A stretch of DNA of 42,238 nucleotides from an uncultured Collinsella sp. (GCA_958370785.1 CATXKN010000012.1:1-42238), one strand, 5' to 3'. Counted from the first letter of the stretch, positions 25,103-34,440 are shown. The notes: generated from the letters alone by a model not told the origin. Program-made: numbers and translations.

Positions 25103-27553
25103 ATGCTGCAAAAAATCCAACGCTTTGGCGGGGCAATGTTCGCGCCCGCCATGCTGTTTTCTATATCAGGCCTCATGGTCGGCGTCTCCGCTCTCGCAAC
25201 GACTGCGGACATCGTCGGCGATCTCGCCGTATACGGAACCCCTTGGTACGCTTTTTGGACCATCATCCAGCGCGGCTCGTGGACGGTCTTTAAACGCCTC
25301 CCGCTCCTTTTTGCCGTAGCGCTGCCCATCGGTCTTGCCCAAAAACAACCGGCTCGTTGCTGCCTCGAGGCTCTCGTCGCCTATTTTGCCTACTGCTTCT
25401 TTTTGAGCGAGATCATTAAGCTGAGCGGAGACAATCTTGGACTTAAGTACCCGTCGTCTTTGACCTCCGCTAGCGGCATCACCGTCATCGACGGCATCAA
25501 GACGCTCGACACCGGCATTATCGGCCCGCTGGTGGTATCGGCAACCGTCGTCGCCATCCATGACCGCTTCTACGATGCCAAGGTTCCCGATTGGCTCGGC
25601 ACCTTCTCGGGCTCCTCGCTGGTCTACCTCATCAGCTTTTTTGCCGTGTTTGCCCTTGCCGCTATCTCGGCCGCCATCGTGCCCTCCGTATACGCAATGA
25701 CCGAAACACTGCGCCATGCACTTACGAGCGTCGGCCCCTTTGGCGTGGGCATCTTTGTGTTTTTGGAGCGAGCGCTCGAGCCCATGGGGCTGCACCACCT
25801 GCTCTACATGCCGATCTACTACGACAACCTGGTCATTAACGACGGCATCTACGCCACGTGGAGCAGCTTGCTCCCCATCCTCTCCCATAGCACGCGCCCC
25901 CTTAATGAACTTGCGCCGTGGGCCGGTTTTACCGCCACCGGCTGGGTCAAGCTCTTTGGCCTTCCCGCCATCGCAGCCGCGTTCTACTCCACCGCAAAAC
26001 CAGAACGCCGCGCCGGCCTCAGGGTCATCCTTGTTCCCGCCATCATCGCCTCGGTGGTTTGCGGCGTTACCGAGCCACTCGAGTTTCTCTTTATGTTCAC
26101 CCACCCCGGGCTCTTTTTTCTCTACGCCGTCTTATCGTCTTGCCTTGCCACAACCATGAATCTCTTTGGCATCGTCGGCATCTTCTCGGGCGGCCTCATG
26201 GAGATGGCAGCCTTCAACTTTATTCCGCTCATGCGCACGCATGCCGGTGCCTATCTTTTGGCGCTCGGTATCGGCCTTGCCTTTAGCCTCATCTTTTTTG
26301 TTAGTTTTCGAGCACTCATCTTGATCTATGACCTTAAGACGCCGGGCCGCGAGGATCATGTCGCCAATCGCGCGGCAATCGATCCTTTAACGGGAAGCGG
26401 CTTTGCCAAAGAGCAATCTCCCAATGACGAGGTCAATAGTCGATCCGATCAAGATCACGCCCTCGCTGAGCGGGTAATTCAGCTTTTAGGTGGCGTTGGC
26501 AATATTGTGGGCGCAATCAACTGCGCCACGCGCCTGCGCGTCGAGGTCGCAGACCCTTCCATCGTTGCAGATAACGCGTCGTTTGTCGCGGCGGGCGCCA
26601 AGGGCCTCATCATTACGGGCAAGACCGCCCAAGTGATCATCGGCATCTCCGTTCCCCGCGTTAAAGAGCATTTTGACCAGATCATGGGCCTCGAGCCGGA
26701 ATTTGCGCCCACCACCTCGGCCTCCTCTGCCGCCGGCCCAACCCACAAGCACGGCGATATCTGCTTCTTCGACATCGACGGTACGCTCGCCTGGCAAGAT
26801 CCCAGACTTGCCCAGGAGCTTCCCGAAGACGAGCGCGATCTGTCCCCCTATCCCAACGAGGCGGTTTCGCAGGCAATCCGCGAGTTTGTCGCCAACGGCA
26901 ACATGGCCTTTATCTGCACGGGACGCACCCTGAGCTGCATCCACCCCAAACTTCTTGAGCTGCCGTGGACCGGCATCGTCTGTCTTGCGGGCGGTTACGC
27001 CGAGATCAACGGACACGCAATTCGCGATCTGTCGATGACGCCCAGCATGCTGCAGCGTCTTGCCCCCTACCTTGAGCAATCGGGCGAGGTCATCCGCTTT
27101 GAGGGCCTCAACGGCGTCGTGCGCATGAGTGCCGATGCCCCCGATGCTCCCGGATACGCGCGCACCCTGGGCGACGCAGTCACGCAGCTGCAACATTACA
27201 GTGCTTACAAGATCTTGATGTCTACATCGCTCGCTAACCACATCGCTCAAGATAAGGCACTTGAGCCGCTGCTGTGCTTTAACGAGCTCGAACTCGAGGT
27301 AACCGAAATCTCGCCCCGCGAATGCACGAAGCGTGGGGGCATCCAGTCTGTACTCGACGCCCTCGATCCCCACCACGGAACCGTATACGGCATCGGCGAC
27401 GCCAGCAATGACGTCTCGCTGATGAACGCCGTCGATGTCGGTATCGCCATGGGTAATGCGCCGGACTATCTCAAAAAGCGCGCCGACTACATCACCGACT
27501 CGGTCGACAAAGATGGCGTCGTCAAGGCGCTCGAGCACTTTAGGCTTATATAA
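25103..27553 (+). CDS. PTS EIIC-EIIB (alpha-glucoside type) fused to HAD phosphatase
   Basis: An 816-residue fusion. Residues 1 to about 415 are a glucose-superfamily EIIC membrane domain, with the substrate motif GVTEPLEFLFMF. About 455-530 is EIIB, with the phosphorylated cysteine in NCATRLR (Cys474). From about 550 there is a Cof-type HAD hydrolase with DIDGT (Asp557, Asp559), ICTGRT and GIGDASNDVSLM, the four-motif phosphatase set. EIICB is closest in style to GlvC/MalX alpha-glucoside permeases. No EIIA is present, so one must come from elsewhere. The fusion implies that the sugar phosphate made on entry is dephosphorylated at once. Start ATG 25103 follows GGGAGG. Confidence 0.85.
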   Translation: MLQKIQRFGGAMFAPAMLFSISGLMVGVSALATTADIVGDLAVYGTPWYAFWTIIQRGSWTVFKRLPLLFAVALPIGLAQKQPARCCLEALVAYFAYCFFLSEIIKLSGDNLGLKYPSSLTSASGITVIDGIKTLDTGIIGPLVVSATVVAIHDRFYDAKVPDWLGTFSGSSLVYLISFFAVFALAAISAAIVPSVYAMTETLRHALTSVGPFGVGIFVFLERALEPMGLHHLLYMPIYYDNLVINDGIYATWSSLLPILSHSTRPLNELAPWAGFTATGWVKLFGLPAIAAAFYSTAKPERRAGLRVILVPAIIASVVCGVTEPLEFLFMFTHPGLFFLYAVLSSCLATTMNLFGIVGIFSGGLMEMAAFNFIPLMRTHAGAYLLALGIGLAFSLIFFVSFRALILIYDLKTPGREDHVANRAAIDPLTGSGFAKEQSPNDEVNSRSDQDHALAERVIQLLGGVGNIVGAINCATRLRVEVADPSIVADNASFVAAGAKGLIITGKTAQVIIGISVPRVKEHFDQIMGLEPEFAPTTSASSAAGPTHKHGDICFFDIDGTLAWQDPRLAQELPEDERDLSPYPNEAVSQAIREFVANGNMAFICTGRTLSCIHPKLLELPWTGIVCLAGGYAEINGHAIRDLSMTPSMLQRLAPYLEQSGEVIRFEGLNGVVRMSADAPDAPGYARTLGDAVTQLQHYSAYKILMSTSLANHIAQDKALEPLLCFNELELEVTEISPRECTKRGGIQSVLDALDPHHGTVYGIGDASNDVSLMNAVDVGIAMGNAPDYLKKRADYITDSVDKDGVVKALEHFRLI

Positions 27554-27666
27554 GCAGCCGGCACGCGCACGCGTCCCGTTTCCCCAAATCGCCAAAACAG
27601 ACGCGCCGGCAACTCCAATGTGGCAATATGGTATCTGCACACCGCAACGATGCAACCTAAGAAAGA

Positions 27667-28692
27667 ATGCGAGAACCCGTGTCCAGTCCGTTTACCAGCT
27701 TTTTAGCCCAGCACTTTGACCAGATCAACGACTATCTGGCCACGTTCTTTGACGGACAGGCGACCTCTGCCGATATCGAGCGCTACCTGTATACCCCGCT
27801 CTCGGCTTTTACGGCCAACGCCGGCAAGCGCCACCGCCCGCTTATCTGCATGCTCGCCGCAACCGCGGTGGGCGGTAACTTTGAGAGCGCCCGCAGCGCG
27901 GCGGCAGCTATCGAGCACTTTCAGTCGGGAGCGCTTATCCATGACGACATAGCCGACAACGGCCAGCTGCGTCGCGGCAAGCCTTGCATGCACCTTACCG
28001 AGGGCACGGGCCTTGCCATCAACTGCGGCGATCTGGCGCTCACCATGGTCACCAAGACGGTTCTCGACGACCCCACACTCGAGGCAGACGTGAAACTCCG
28101 TGTGCTCCACGAGCTCACCGAGATGATCGTTCGCACCATCGAGGGCCAGGCGCTCGACTTGGGCTGGGTCCGCGATGGGCGCTTTGACATCTCGGTCGAC
28201 GATTATCTGGACATGGCGACGCACAAGACCGCGTATTACAGCGGAGCCACGCCGCTTGCCGCCGGAGCCATCATTGGCGGAGGCAGCGAACAGCAGGTCG
28301 AGGCGCTGCGCGCCTTTGGCCTGCACACGGGCCTTGCCTTCCAGATCCAAGATGATCTGCTCAACTTGATCGGTACCAAGGAGGCCGCCAACAAGGACTT
28401 CCGTACCGACATCACCGAGGGTAAGCGCACGCTCGTTGCCGTGCACGCCCTGTCTGATGAGCGCTATCACGATGAGATTGAAGCGATCCTCTCCTCGGGC
28501 ACCGAGGATCCCGCGCAGCTCGCGCGCGCCGTGGAAATCTTCCAGGAGACCGGCTCTATCGATTACGCCCACGCCTACGCGCTGGACCTAACCGCCAAAG
28601 CCAAGGCCGCCATCGAGGACGTTGAGCTTGATTCGCACGCACGCGAACTGTTCCTCTCCATGGCAGATTTCTTTGTGGAGCGACTCAACTAG
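27667..28692 (+). CDS. Polyprenyl (isoprenyl) diphosphate synthase
   Basis: A trans-prenyltransferase of 341 residues making isoprenoid chains for quinone or lipid carriers. It has the first Asp-rich motif HDDIADNGQLRRGKP (DDxxD) and a second motif QIQDDLLNLIG, in which the fifth position is Asn instead of the usual Asp. GKRxRP appears as GKRHRPL. Start ATG 27667; an in-frame GTG lies at 27679. There is no obvious link to the sugar genes before it. Product chain length cannot be told reliably from sequence alone. Confidence 0.88.
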   Translation: MREPVSSPFTSFLAQHFDQINDYLATFFDGQATSADIERYLYTPLSAFTANAGKRHRPLICMLAATAVGGNFESARSAAAAIEHFQSGALIHDDIADNGQLRRGKPCMHLTEGTGLAINCGDLALTMVTKTVLDDPTLEADVKLRVLHELTEMIVRTIEGQALDLGWVRDGRFDISVDDYLDMATHKTAYYSGATPLAAGAIIGGGSEQQVEALRAFGLHTGLAFQIQDDLLNLIGTKEAANKDFRTDITEGKRTLVAVHALSDERYHDEIEAILSSGTEDPAQLARAVEIFQETGSIDYAHAYALDLTAKAKAAIEDVELDSHARELFLSMADFFVERLN

Positions 28693-28830
28693 CGGGGGTT
28701 GCAAAACCTGTCGGCAGCGCATTTGGGTACAAGTTGCTACACTGTTGAATGTATGTTTATGCATCCCTTTGCGTCGTCTATCCGACAGGCGCTCAAATAG
28801 TACGAATGATACGCCGAAAGGGGTTCGTTC

Positions 28831-29736
28831 ATGGAACCTATTACAACGGGCATGCAGGGAGCAGCCGTCGAGGACGTGCAGTCTCGTCTCCTGCAGCTCG
28901 GCTACACGATTGATGCCACCGAGGTCGCCGACAAGCACTTTGGTGCCACCACCGAGCAGGCCGTTAGCACCTTTAGGCTCGACAGCGGTCTTGCCGCCGG
29001 CCACGCCGTTGACATCCCCTGCTGGAGTGCCCTGGTCGACGCCTCGTATAAGCTGGGCGACCGCACCCTCTACCTGCGTATGCCCAATTTCCATGGCGCC
29101 GACGTGCAGGCCCTGCAGAAGGCGCTCAACGTTTTGGGCTTTGCCTGCGGCGAGGACGATGGCTACTTTGGCCCTCACACCGAAGCGGCCCTTCAGCAGT
29201 TCCAGGAAAACGTCGGTCTGTTTGCCGACGGTATGGCTTTCCAGGATACCTACGCCTATATCAACCGCCTGCACCACGTGTGGGAGGGTAAGCCTTCGGT
29301 GACCGAGGCCGAATCGCGCATCGGCTTTGCCCGCGCGGCCAACGTACTCGAGCGTTTCCAGATTGCCGTCATTGGCGAGGACCCTATCGCGCGCAGCGTA
29401 GCATCGCGCATGTGGAACATCGCCACGGCGACGACCGACAACAGCGGCATGATGCTCTGCGACTCCGAGGTCCCAACCGACGTTGACCTGGTGCTCGAGA
29501 TCGCAAGCGACGAGCTGCCCGCCGACGCCGCACCGCGCGCCACGATTGCCCTCGCCGAGTGCCACAACCTGGCCCAGCGCATCCGCACTGCCAATGTCGC
29601 CGCACAGCAGAAGCCGGCACGCATTCGCATTGAGCTCACGGGCATGACGCGCTACAACGGCACCTTCACGGCCAGCGACGCGCAGACACTCGCCGTACGC
29701 CTGCTCGATGGCGTTTGCGATGCCCTCGCAGATTAG
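28831..29736 (+). CDS. Peptidoglycan-binding-domain protein, cytoplasmic (CwlM-like layout)
   Basis: A 301-residue protein with two tandem PG_binding_1 repeats (about 5-70 and 82-135; LQLGYTID, and LNVLGFACGEDDGYFGPHTEAA). A C-terminal domain of about 150 residues follows, which I do not recognise with confidence. There is no signal peptide, lipobox or membrane helix although the repeats normally bind cell wall. Actinobacterial CwlM has the same order (PG-binding repeats, then a degenerate amidase-like domain), stays inside the cell and regulates MurA. That parallel is an inference. The ribosome-binding site AAAGGGG is seven bases before ATG 28831. Confidence 0.65.
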   Translation: MEPITTGMQGAAVEDVQSRLLQLGYTIDATEVADKHFGATTEQAVSTFRLDSGLAAGHAVDIPCWSALVDASYKLGDRTLYLRMPNFHGADVQALQKALNVLGFACGEDDGYFGPHTEAALQQFQENVGLFADGMAFQDTYAYINRLHHVWEGKPSVTEAESRIGFARAANVLERFQIAVIGEDPIARSVASRMWNIATATTDNSGMMLCDSEVPTDVDLVLEIASDELPADAAPRATIALAECHNLAQRIRTANVAAQQKPARIRIELTGMTRYNGTFTASDAQTLAVRLLDGVCDALAD

Positions 29737-29773
29737 GTAAACTAAACGAGTTGCTTTTGTGCAACACCCATAC

Positions 29774-29848
29774 TGGGACGTAGTTCAACGGTAGAACTCC
29801 GGTTTTTGGTGCCGGCTGTTGGGGGTTCGAATCCCTCCGTCCCAGCCA
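29774..29848 (+). tRNA. tRNA-Gln (anticodon TTG)
   Basis: A complete cloverleaf: acceptor TGGGACG/CGTCCCA, D-arm, anticodon stem CCGGT/GCCGG with loop TTTTGGT (anticodon TTG), T-arm GGGTTCGAATCCC, encoded CCA. It reads CAA. A terminator follows ten bases later. Confidence 0.95.
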
Positions 29849-29857
29849 TTAAAACTG

Positions 29858-29895
29858 AGCGCCCTGAGCCCATAACGGCCCAGGGCGCTTTCTTG
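29858..29895 (+). terminator. tRNA-Gln terminator
   Basis: A 9-bp perfect stem AGCGCCCTG/CAGGGCGCT (29858-29866, 29881-29889) followed by TTCTTG. Confidence 0.75.
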
Positions 29896-29903
29896 TGGAC
29901 AAG

Positions 29904-29983
29904 CGGAGGGATTCGAACCCACAAGGGTGCGGAGCCGAGGAAACGCGAAGGCGCCCCAGGCCCATTAGGACCAAGGGCGCCTT
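29904..29983 (-). other. tRNA 3'-end fragment with terminator-like hairpin
   Basis: On the minus strand 29920-29904 repeats 17 bases of the tRNA-Gln T-arm and acceptor (GGGTTCGAATCCCTCCG). Nearby a GGCGCCC/GGGCGCC hairpin (about 29952-29983) resembles the tRNA terminator stem. No complete cloverleaf can be folded, so I read it as a tRNA remnant or integration scar. Confidence 0.35.
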
Positions 29984-30043
29984 ACATCTAGAAAATATCA
30001 GCCCAGTTCCGAAAAGCGAGCCGCTTGCGACAACCAAGTGCCG

Positions 30044-30172
30044 CGTGGCCCCGGCGGGCCGGGCATTAAGTTTGTCGCGAGTTCCGCACGCAAAGAAGGC
30101 CACTTAATGTGGCCTTCGTCTTGCGCAGGACTGTAGAGCAGCAAACTTAATGCCCGGCCCGCCGGGGCCACG
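30044..30172. repeat. Cruciform repeat element, copy 1
   Basis: Perfect 31-bp arms (30044-30074 and 30142-30172) enclose a 67-base core: TCGCGAGTTCCGCACG, a hairpin around CACTTAATGTG (30095-30117), then GCAGGACTGTAGAGCAG. The core is shared with the two other copies; the arms are not. It ends five bases from the stop codon of the TOPRIM gene. Confidence 0.9.
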
Positions 30173-30177
30173 CGTCC

Positions 30178-32337
30178 CTAGTTGTTCAGCATGCGGTCGA
30201 AGCTTCCCGAGTCGCCATCCCGATAGTCGGCGGTCATCAGAATCTCCTGCGGAATTCGTCCGCCCTCACGCAGCACGTTGCGGAACTGCACGCGCGTAAC
30301 CATGGGCAGATCCTTGATCGTCGCCGCCAGGTTCTGCGGCACGCCCTGGTTGGCAGCCGCGGGCTCGCACGCGCCGCCGGCCTTCACGCGGCGCTTATGC
30401 TCGGCAAGCATGGCGCGATACATTCCGGCATGCAGGCGAATCTCAACGACGTTGGCGTTGCGGGCCTGCTCGACGATGCGCGCACCCTCGCGATCGATGT
30501 CGCCCACGTAGTAGATATAGGTAAAGCGATAGCCGATCTCGGCCAGGTAATCATCCAGTGCGTGCGAGACGCTCGCCTTGCAGCCGCCGCCAAAGATTAC
30601 GCCGCCCACCTTGGTACCAAAGAGCTTGGCATGTTTACGTCCGCGCAGGAGCTTGACGATCTCGTCATAGGTATCCAGGTTCTCGACCATAATGAACGGC
30701 TTGTCGGCACCCAGCGTAAAGAAGCCCGTAAAGTGCACCGGACGGTTGGGGGCGACCTTGATCGCCTGCATGCTGATGCCCTTTTCGGTCATACGCCTGA
30801 TCAGGCGCTCGCCATGCTTGCCGTCAAAAGCCTTTTCGTCATTGAAGATCTGGTAGGCGCGCTGGCGGCGCGAGGCAACCGGAGTATCGGCACCGCGGTT
30901 TTGCTCGACCCAAGCCTGGATGATTGCGATTTCCTCGGCAATCTTGCGATTGGACATCTCGTTGTGCTGGGCGCGCTGTGGAGCTTTCTTGCTGTCCTTG
31001 CCCTCGACCTTAATGATCTGGGTCTGCTGTTCCTTAATTTTGGAGAGCGCCGTGGGCGTGGAGACGACCTTGAGCAGCTGCCTGCTCAGAACGCGTGCCA
31101 GGGCAAACGCCGAAACCTCGCCATGGGTAGTCGACTCAGTCTGCTGGGCAGCCGTATCTGCTGCGGCAGACTCGGGCTTCTTCTGAGACTTGCGCTTAGA
31201 ATCGCCTTGGGCATTGCGCTCACGTTTCGAAGATGACGTCTGCTTCTGCGAACGCTCGGGCTTGCTCTCCTTCGCCGGCTGACGCTTGGGCTGCTCCATC
31301 GGAGCACCCACCTTCGCATCTTCGTCGCGCGGCGCCACATTCTCGGCGGCATCCTGAGCGTTAGAGCCGCGACCGCCACGATGACGACGGCGGCGAGGCT
31401 TGCTCGAAGTACCCTCCCCCGTCTGTTCAACCGCAGGCTGCTGGCCCTGAGTCTCCGTATCGGACGCAGCCTGCTCATCAACAGGCTTCTGTTCACAGAC
31501 TTCCGACTCGGCAGGCTTCACGGCCTTCTCGGCCCGCACCTCCGGAACCTGACTAACCTTCTCCTGACGCTTTACGGGATACGCGCGACCTGCAAAGCCG
31601 CGACCGGGACGACACGAGTCTGAGGCCTTCTTGGCCGTTTTCTCAGAATCGTCTACAACCTCAGCAGCCTCTTCGGCCTCGCGCGCAGCATCCTGCTGCT
31701 CGGCCTTAAAATGCGCACCGCGACGACGCTTGGGTTCCTGAGGCTCAGCGGACTTTTGCTCTTTCACAGGCTCCTGCGGCTCGGCGACAGGCTCGTTCTC
31801 GACAACCTCGGTAACGGCCCCATCCTTTTGAGCCACAGCACGACGGAAGCGTTCCTGTTGGGCGCGGCGCTGAGCATCACGCTTTCCGCCTCCGCCAAAG
31901 CCGCCTCGACCCGCCTTGGCGGTAAAGGCACGCACGACATGCTCATCGAGCAGCTCGTCAGTATCGATATGCTCACGCGGGGCAACTTCTTCCGCAGCAG
32001 GAACCTCAACGGAATCCTCGACAGGCTGCTCCTGGGCATCATGAATCTCGGCATTGATGGTATAGAACGCCGGGCGGCCGTTAATGCCGCTGCCCTCGAT
32101 CTTGGTCACGATCTTTGCCGCGATAAGCTCATCGCGCATCGCCTTGGTATCGCACTCCTTATCCACGGAGCGAAAAATCTGTGCCAGCGCGCTCGACTTG
32201 ATCTTGAGTGCCTTGCGGCAGAGCAGGTCGTAGGCAACCAGCTTGGCCCGCTCGGCAGAAAGCGACGTTTGTCCGCTCAGACGCTCAGCCAGAGCATCGA
32301 CATTTTGTTGGTTATCGGAATATACCGTCTTGGCCAC
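30178..32337 (-). CDS. Winged-helix/TOPRIM (JetD-like, DUF2220-type) protein with long disordered middle
   Basis: About 719 residues from GTG 32337 (AAAGGGG upstream). An N-terminal segment of about 100 residues (DALAERLSGQ, LVAYDLLCRKALK) looks like a winged helix. A middle region of some 300 residues is low-complexity, rich in Glu, Lys, Gln and Arg (KRRRGAHFKAEQ, SKPRRRRHRGGRG). The C terminus holds an unmistakable TOPRIM pattern: FIMVENLDTYDEIV, VIFGGGCKAS, then YYVGDIDREGARI. That order (VEN, FGGG, GDID-x-G) is the one seen in Wadjet JetD nucleases. No jetABC genes are nearby. Function is unknown; cleavage or binding of nucleic acid is plausible. Confidence 0.6.
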   Translation of the reverse strand: MAKTVYSDNQQNVDALAERLSGQTSLSAERAKLVAYDLLCRKALKIKSSALAQIFRSVDKECDTKAMRDELIAAKIVTKIEGSGINGRPAFYTINAEIHDAQEQPVEDSVEVPAAEEVAPREHIDTDELLDEHVVRAFTAKAGRGGFGGGGKRDAQRRAQQERFRRAVAQKDGAVTEVVENEPVAEPQEPVKEQKSAEPQEPKRRRGAHFKAEQQDAAREAEEAAEVVDDSEKTAKKASDSCRPGRGFAGRAYPVKRQEKVSQVPEVRAEKAVKPAESEVCEQKPVDEQAASDTETQGQQPAVEQTGEGTSSKPRRRRHRGGRGSNAQDAAENVAPRDEDAKVGAPMEQPKRQPAKESKPERSQKQTSSSKRERNAQGDSKRKSQKKPESAAADTAAQQTESTTHGEVSAFALARVLSRQLLKVVSTPTALSKIKEQQTQIIKVEGKDSKKAPQRAQHNEMSNRKIAEEIAIIQAWVEQNRGADTPVASRRQRAYQIFNDEKAFDGKHGERLIRRMTEKGISMQAIKVAPNRPVHFTGFFTLGADKPFIMVENLDTYDEIVKLLRGRKHAKLFGTKVGGVIFGGGCKASVSHALDDYLAEIGYRFTYIYYVGDIDREGARIVEQARNANVVEIRLHAGMYRAMLAEHKRRVKAGGACEPAAANQGVPQNLAATIKDLPMVTRVQFRNVLREGGRIPQEILMTADYRDGDSGSFDRMLNN

Positions 32338-32438
32338 GGGGCCCCTTTCATATGCACACATATACGTCCATATGGTACAACGCGCGCCGCCATCCACGCA
32401 AAACATCTGCGAGAACACCCCGACATCACCCGTCTTTA

Positions 32439-32474
32439 CAAAAAAGGCCGGGCCCGCGTTCTGCGGACCCGGTC
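32439..32474 (-). terminator. cstA terminator
   Basis: A 12-bp GC-rich stem (32446-32457 with 32463-32474, one mismatch or wobble) followed on the minus strand by TTTTTTG, 43 bases after the cstA stop. Confidence 0.85.
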
Positions 32475-32516
32475 TTTCCGAGTCATATAGATGTGACGTT
32501 CAACTCGTCAGGTCGA

Positions 32517-34406
32517 CTAAGCCTTGGCGGCCTCGGCGTCGGCAGGAGCCTCAGCGGCAGCGGCGCGGCCGTACTCGGCCTTGCCCATCTCGGACCACTC
32601 GGGCTCCTCGTCGGGCATGGAACCGGCCTCCTTGCCGAAGAGCTCCTTGAGGCAGTTGACGGCGACGATGAGGCCCAGGACCATCAGCAGGACGGCGAAG
32701 ACAAGCTGCAGGCCCTTGGTGGCGGCGACGGAGACGGCGGCCGTGGTGGCGGTAGCCGGGATGGTGCCGAAGAAGCCGTAAGCCTGGACAGCGGCCATGC
32801 AGCCCATGGCGCTCTGGACCAGCGAGGTGAAGGTGCAGCAGAGCAGGAAGACGACGGGCACGTAGAGCATCCAGCCCTTGCGGCCGGTACACTTGCAGAA
32901 CACGGCGAGGGTGATCATGGTCATGCCGCCGAGCAGCTGGTTGGAAGCACCAAAGAGCGGCCAGATGTTGGCATAGCCACCAAAAGCGAGGGCGAGACCG
33001 GGAAGCAGGGTAACGACCGTGGCGAACCAGGGGTTGCCGAGGACCTTCATGTAGCCGGCCTTGGACTCGATGGCCAGGGCATCGTTGGTCTGGGCAAAGA
33101 ACTCGGAGAACGAAGTGCGGGCGATGCGGGCGACGGCGTCGAGCGAGGTCAGGGCCAGAGCGGAGACGTTCATGGTCATAAAGACGGTAGCGAGCGTGCC
33201 GTCAACACCGAAGGCCTGCATACCGCGGGAGATGCCAGCGGCGAAGATCTGGAACGGGGTGGAAGCGACACCGGCGTTGAGGGCGCCGGTACCGGCGGTA
33301 TTCATGTCGGAGAACATGATGCCGGCGACGATGATGGCAAGGATGCCGACGAAGGACTCGACGATCATGGCGCCGTAACCGACCTTGACGGCGTCCTGCT
33401 CCTTCTCGACCTGCTTAGAAGAGGTGCCGGAAGAAACGAGGCTGTGGAAACCGGAGAGAGCACCGCAAGCGACGGAGACGAACAGGACCGGGAACATCAT
33501 GCCGGAGGCAGTGGAGAAGCCGGTGAAGACCGGAGCGGTGATAGTGGCCTGACCGTTGACGCCCAGGACGACGATGCCGAGGACAGCGCAGACGATCATG
33601 ACGATCATCATGATGGAAGTGAGGTAGTCACGCGGGGTCTTGAGCATCTGGATGGGCATAGCGCCAGCGAAGACCAGGTAGACCATGACGACGGCGAACC
33701 ACTGGAACTTATCCAGGTAGACCGGGAACTGCATACCGACGGCGAACATGAGAACCATGAGGACCACGCCGGTGACGAACTCGGCAGCACCGGTGAGGTT
33801 GAACTTCTTCTGGGCCCAACCAAAGGCGATAGCGACGAAGGTGAACAGGATGGAGATGGTACCAGCGCAGCCGGCGGCATAGGACTTGGTGAAGTCGATG
33901 GCACCGGTAGCAGCACCAGAAGCGTCAACGGCCGGGGTGAACATGAACGTCTTGCAGACCATGTCGGTGAAAGCGGCGATGACGATGATGCAGAACAGCC
34001 AGCAGAACAGCAGGAACAGGCGACGGCCGGTCTTGCCGATGTACTTCTCGATGAGCTGAGCGAGCGACTTGCCGTTGTTCTTCATCGAAGCGTACAGGGC
34101 ACCAAAGTCGTGGACGGCACCAAAGAAGATGCCGCCGACGAGGACCCAGAGCACGACGGGCAGCCAGCCAAAGGCCATGGCGACGATCGTACCCGTGACA
34201 GGGCCAGCACCGCAGATCGAGCTGAACTGGTGCGAGAACGCGGTGAAGGCGGAGACGGGCGAGAAGCTGTTGCCGTCCTTCATGCGCTTGGCCGGCGTGA
34301 GGGCATCCTTGTCAACGCCCCACTTGTTGGCCAGCCAGCGGCCATAGCCCAGATAGCCGCAGGCGAGCACCGCCGCGGCCACAACCATGAGCAAAACTCC
34401 GTTCAT
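32517..34406 (-). CDS. cstA: Carbon starvation protein A (pyruvate/peptide transporter)
   Basis: A 629-residue inner-membrane protein with about 16 helices. Family motifs: YLGYGRWLANKWGV, HQFSSICGAGPVTGTIVA, GAVHDFGALYASMKNNG and FGASNQLLGGMTM. CstA family members take up pyruvate or peptides when nutrients run low. Start ATG 34406 has AGGAGGAAATGTA before it. Its mRNA has a leader of about 235 bases with a leader peptide, competing stems and a terminator, so expression is probably attenuated. A short Ala/Glu-rich C-terminal tail follows the last helix. Confidence 0.93.
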   Translation of the reverse strand: MNGVLLMVVAAAVLACGYLGYGRWLANKWGVDKDALTPAKRMKDGNSFSPVSAFTAFSHQFSSICGAGPVTGTIVAMAFGWLPVVLWVLVGGIFFGAVHDFGALYASMKNNGKSLAQLIEKYIGKTGRRLFLLFCWLFCIIVIAAFTDMVCKTFMFTPAVDASGAATGAIDFTKSYAAGCAGTISILFTFVAIAFGWAQKKFNLTGAAEFVTGVVLMVLMFAVGMQFPVYLDKFQWFAVVMVYLVFAGAMPIQMLKTPRDYLTSIMMIVMIVCAVLGIVVLGVNGQATITAPVFTGFSTASGMMFPVLFVSVACGALSGFHSLVSSGTSSKQVEKEQDAVKVGYGAMIVESFVGILAIIVAGIMFSDMNTAGTGALNAGVASTPFQIFAAGISRGMQAFGVDGTLATVFMTMNVSALALTSLDAVARIARTSFSEFFAQTNDALAIESKAGYMKVLGNPWFATVVTLLPGLALAFGGYANIWPLFGASNQLLGGMTMITLAVFCKCTGRKGWMLYVPVVFLLCCTFTSLVQSAMGCMAAVQAYGFFGTIPATATTAAVSVAATKGLQLVFAVLLMVLGLIVAVNCLKELFGKEAGSMPDEEPEWSEMGKAEYGRAAAAEAPADAEAAKA

Positions 34407-34440
34407 TACATTTCCTCCTCTAAAAAGAACTTCCCAGACA

